From positions 4,340,001-4,404,000 of the forward strand of contig JAPVLO010000182.1 of NCBI GenBank assembly GCA_027257055.1: a stretch of 64,000 nucleotides of DNA. The letters are read 5' to 3'. The notes below the pieces were generated by a model, which ran no database searches, was not told the DNA's origin, and saw only the letters and a list, made by a program, of their open reading frames with translations. Position numbers and translations under genes: made by a program. Below are positions 57,680 to 64,000 of this stretch, piece after piece (position 1 is the first letter of the stretch; the number at the start of each line of letters is the position of its first letter). Origin of the DNA: Cephalopachus bancanus. Its lineage: Eukaryota > Chordata > Mammalia > Primates > Tarsiidae.

Positions 57680-57983
57680 TTTATTTTTTAATTTTTTTTT
57701 TTGAGTTGGAGTCTCACTCTGTCACCCAGGCTGCAGTGCAGTGACACGCTCACGGCCACCGCAGCCTCAGCCTGCTGAGCTCAGGCGATCCTTTCGCCTC
57801 AGTCTTCCAAGTAGCTGGAATCGCAGGCACGCACCACCATGCCTGGCTAATATTTTGATTTATTGTAGAGACAAGGTCTCGCCATGTTGCTCAGGCTGGT
57901 CTCGAATCCCTGAGCTCAGGCAATCCTCTTGTCTCCACCTCCCAAAGTGCTAGGATTATAGGCATGAGCCACCGCGCCCGGCT
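57680..57983 (-). repeat. Alu, full length
   Basis: From a T tract and GAGTTGGAGTCTCACTCTGT to GAGCCACCGCGCCCGGC. Its T-rich end supplies an AATAAA on the minus strand at 57680-57685. Confidence 0.93.
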
Positions 57984-58867
57984 TCACGACACTTTTTAAA
58001 CTGCTATTTACTTAAAGTTTATCATTGACTGTGCATAATTTTGAAGTATTAAAATCTCAGATGGAAAATCTTTTGGAGATGCATAGTAGTGGGAATGAAA
58101 GACATCACAAAATTTAAGTATCGAAGGGCGCTCACAGGAAGACACAGCCGCGTCTCTACACTGAATCAACGACTTTAGTACATCTGACTTTGATTCATGA
58201 ATTGCCTCTGGGACTAAGGACATAAGTCAACCAACAGCCTGGGGACCAAGCTGCAAGCTGAAGACTCGTATTTCATCAGCTGAGATAAAGCTGGTGGGGG
58301 GACGGGGAGGGGACGGAGAGGGGTGCTTCGGGTCACTCACATGACCACGAGTGCTTTTCCTTGGACATAAAGTTGAAACACTAACATCGACCTGCATCAG
58401 AAGACTCCTGCTGGGAGCCACTGACAGGGCACGAAGTGAACAGTGGTATGAAGATGAACTCTTAAGGACAGCCTATCCTATCCCACTCAGATGGGGAGAA
58501 ATCTTACATATTTGCCTTTAGGTCATGAAAGAAAAAAAAAAGCAACCTGACAAAACCCCTGGAAACAAATGAGCCCACCACTCTGGAATGTGGATTTGAG
58601 CGATTTGGCCCGAGGTCATGATTCTGAGCTGAACTTAAGTTCTAGAGAAATGAACACATCTGCTCTCGATGAGTGATCTTGTCTCTCCCAAAAGCTCTTC
58701 TCCATCTTCTTTGGCGCCTTAAGCAAATCAGTCCACACTGAGTACCACCCACGTATGTTCAAGCCAAGCCTGTCTTTCTACAACCGTCTCCAGATTCATG
58801 GAAGCACCTATTTCAGCCAGAGGCAAACACGCTGATCCCCCGGTTCCGAGGAGGAGTCTGGGGCTCT
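57984..58867 (-). other. SLC22A15: SLC22A15 3' UTR (end not determined)
   Basis: Directly follows the stop on the minus strand and is free of repeats. I found no AATAAA on the minus strand within it. The first one downstream lies in the Alu edge at 57680-57685, so the true poly(A) site is uncertain. A G-rich run on the plus strand at 58296-58323 is C-rich in the transcript. Confidence 0.55.
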
Positions 58868-58957
58868 TCACTTGATCATCTGAGTCTCTTCATCTGCGTC
58901 GCAGAATTCTTCCTCCTCCTCACTCCCGCTCCCGAGAGCGCGCTCCGCGTCTGCACG
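58868..58957 (-). CDS. SLC22A15: SLC22A15 last coding exon
   Basis: After the acceptor TTTTGCAG at 58958-58965, the minus strand codes RADAERALGSGS, then an acidic cluster of five glutamates, then FCDADEETQMIK and TGA (58868-58870). That is 29 residues plus the stop. The human protein, as I recall it, ends with the same acidic cluster, DADEETQMIK included. This is the cytosolic C-terminal tail of an MFS transporter and carries no membrane segment. The exon starts in phase 0, matching the CAG that ends the previous exon. The residues before the acidic cluster diverge from my memory of the human sequence, as expected for a disordered tail. Confidence 0.93.
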   Translation of the reverse strand, partial: RADAERALGSGSEEEEEFCDADEETQMIK

Positions 58958-59708
<751 letters not shown>

Positions 59709-60324
59709 TCATGCCCAGAGTGGGCACTATGGGAGAAGAGGCCAGGCTGCCTCTGAGCTGGCAGGCATAGATGGCCAGAGTCGACAAGACAGCTGGTGTT
59801 TGGCTTCCACTCCAGGCGGGCAGCTTGGAACACACTGACCTCCACTTACTCTTCACATAAGAGTCACCCCGAAATATTGCTGATGATGAACTTTAAAGGT
59901 CTTAACGTTGGAATTGGCCAAATCATCCCACATACCTTAACGCCAAAACTGGGAGATCCAGAGACTAAAGGTATTAAAACTCTGGAGAAAAAAAAAAGCC
60001 CTCCCACATCCATTTGGTTTGTAAACTGATAAGCTCAACATGGTAAAGAGCTGGGAATACAAGCACTGGTTTCAGGGCTCTAAAAGATCTGCTTAGCAAA
60101 ATGGAAATGTTTCAATGCTAAGAGGCTCAAACATAGTACAGAAAAGTTGCTTGCAGGATGCTGCTTTGGGGCCTTTCTGAGCTGATCTACATTCTAGAAT
60201 TCCCGAACAGGAGGTAGTAAGCTTTGTGATCTTCTGGTTTGGGCTTCCAACTCTGTGGGTAGGTCCACTACTAATTAGGATATCCCCTCAGGCAACGTTT
60301 TCCTGATTTTTCAAAGTGAAGAGG

Positions 60325-60625
60325 CCAGGCACGGTGGTTCAAGTCTATACTTCCAGCACTTTGAGAGGCTGAGGCGAGAGGGCTGCCTGAGACTAGGGGT
60401 TCAAGACCAGCCTGGGCAACTTGGTGAGACCTTGTCTCTACAATAAGTTTTAAAAATTAGCCAGGTGTGGTAGGGTGCATCCGTAGTTCTAGCTACTTGG
60501 AAAGCTGAGGTGGAAGAACCACCTGAGTCCAGTAGGTCGCGGCTGCAGTGGTCGTGAGTATGCCACTTCACTCTAGCCTGGGCAACAGAGTGAGACTACA
60601 ACTCACAAAAAAAATCAAAAAAGAA
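60325..60625 (+). repeat. Alu in SLC22A15 intron
   Basis: From GGCCAGGCACGGTGGTTCAA to GACTACAACTC plus an A-rich tail. 'caaagtgaag' on both sides is the target duplication. Confidence 0.94.
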
Positions 60626-61364
60626 AAACACAAAAACCAAAGTGAAGAGATGATGCAGAAGGAGGAGGAAAGTGGGTGGAGGGTGGGGAGGTGGAGGGAA
60701 ATTGAGTGGGGGGTAAGGGCAAGAGAGAGAAGAGAATCTCTCATTTCTAGACACTTACATGCAAACACACGTCCAGCACTGTGGGTGTGTGGTTGAAGCA
60801 AAGGGAACACACTTTCCCCTCTTCTAAACTTAGCAGGGATCAACAGAGACACAGTGCTGGGTATTACAATGTTCTAGGGGAGCCATCCAAAGTCAGATAT
60901 TTTGAACAATCAACTGCTTCGTTTTGCAGAATGAAACATGGAGCTCACATTACTCCCTCATAAGAAGAGTCTCGGGACTTAAAATTAAGCATGAAACATG
61001 GAGACAGATACTCAGAAAAAGGAAATGTACTGCAACTCAGAAAATGAAAAGGCTACCGGGTTATTTCAGAGACCTGCTCTAATTAGTAATGTACAGTTGT
61101 CTACAGAACTGGTCCATAAGCCCACACTAAATCCAGTCACCTTTCAAAAAGTCTTGGCTGGGAGAGTCACAAATCAAACCAAGGAGAGACTTGTGTAGGG
61201 GCCCCTGAGTCCTTTCACAGAACCTGGGCATTTTAAGACTGGAAGGATTTCAGGGCTATTTAGTCTATTCACCTTTTTGTTGACTATGAAACTCAAAAAA
61301 TGCCAAAAAGATTTGAACAGACACACTGCTAGGCATATCTCTCCTCTAATGTTCTTTTCCAAGT

Positions 61365-61535
61365 GGTGTGCCCTTGGGGGAAGATATTTAACCTCATCTT
61401 TGATACAGAGGTGACAACAATGCCTATCTCTTATGGTTATTGTGAAGATTGCATGCAATAGTATACAGAAAGTGCTCAGCATAGGGTCCAGCACACAGCA
61501 GAAGCTTAATACATGTTTATCTACTGACTTATCAG
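61365..61535 (+). repeat. MIR fragment
   Basis: 'gtgcccttgggggaagatat', 'gcctatctcttatggttatt' and 'gtgctcagcatagggtccag' are MIR landmarks in the correct order. Confidence 0.75.
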
Positions 61536-61734
61536 TGGGGACAAGAATGGGGTCCACCAGCATTAGCAGACCCTTCAATGAATCCAGATGATGAAACAAT
61601 CAGACCCATTGGGGGTAAGGTAAGAGCACCATCTTCCTGACAGAGTACTACCTAAAACACACAAGGTTCACATTTGTGTCCGCTGATCTTAAATGACATC
61701 TGTTCATTACCTCTTTCTACTACTCAAAAGCATA

Positions 61735-61962
61735 AGCCTGAGCCCGCGGGTTCGAGACCCGCCTGGGCAGCGAGACCTCATCTCTACAATAAATCAAAAA
61801 ATCAGCTGGGCGTGGTACGCATGCCTGGAATTCCGGCTACTTGGAAGGCTGAGGCGGAAGGATCGCCGGAGCCCAGCGGGTCGAGGCTGCGGTGGCCGGG
61901 AGCGGCCACTGCACTCCAGTCTGGGAGACAGAGTGAGACTCCAACTCAAAAAAAAAAAAAAG
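61735..61962 (+). repeat. Young Alu, 5'-truncated
   Basis: Begins in the left monomer at CTGAGCCCGCGGGTTCGAGA, just before the B box, and runs to GACTCCAACTC plus an A tail. Confidence 0.94.
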
Positions 61963-62001
61963 CTTATGTACTAAAAATTAAAACATTGTTGAGAAAACTC
62001 A

Positions 62002-64000
<1,999 letters not shown>

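Overview
This is nuclear DNA from a primate, and the repeats point to a strepsirrhine, probably a lorisiform (loris or galago type). The window holds roughly sixty Alu-derived elements. Most are the dimeric 7SL type ending in GACTCCAACTC plus an A tail, a form I associate with strepsirrhines rather than monkeys or apes. There are also lineage-type L1 3' ends, mariner fossils and several LTRs. Almost every long open frame in the window lies in an Alu or an L1 and is not a gene. The species call rests on recognition only.

Two protein-coding genes can be supported, both on the minus strand and arranged head to tail. At the right, the last three coding exons of SLC22A15 (an MFS solute carrier) lie at 62386-62458, 59265-59453 and 58868-58957. 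They have canonical splice sites, are phase-consistent, and end in an acidic tail and a TGA stop. At the left, the first coding exon of MAB21L3 lies at 11333-11380, ending in a GTAAGG donor. Its remaining exons must lie beyond the left edge. The SLC22A15 to MAB21L3 order matches the human 1p13.1 neighbourhood as I remember it. The roughly 47 kb between them shows no convincing gene.

Layout. 1-11.3 kb: MAB21L3 intron 1, with Alus, a mariner fossil (3471-4280), old L2/MIR-type repeats and a small retroposed fragment (10111-10349). 11.3-11.5 kb: the MAB21L3 start exon. 11.5-35 kb: intergenic Alus, a 1.36 kb LTR that splits an Alu (18635-19995), an L1 with an inverted 5' end that splits another Alu (24661-25945), a MaLR-type LTR (28843-29235) and a local duplication (29959-31096). 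35-42 kb: one ancient plus-strand L1 broken up by ten Alus. 42-50 kb: intergenic, with young Alus. 50.4-54 kb: a minus-strand ancient L1 that received a mariner, Alus, a second L1 and a solo LTR. 54-58 kb: intergenic or 3'-UTR-proximal repeats. 58.9-64 kb: the 3' end of SLC22A15.

The most interesting signals concern mobile elements. (1) The youngest Alus carry changes in both internal promoter boxes that make them resemble tRNA: a one-base loss giving a near-perfect A box, and a B box inside a perfect T-arm-like hairpin. (2) Two retroposed sequences begin at the same base; one ends just after AATAAA and the other runs on through U5-like and primer-site-like sequence. They look like L1-made cDNA copies of an endogenous retroviral RNA, fixing its cap and poly(A) sites. 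(3) A solo LTR with a 5-bp target duplication contains four tandem 44-53 bp units in an A-B-B-A order.
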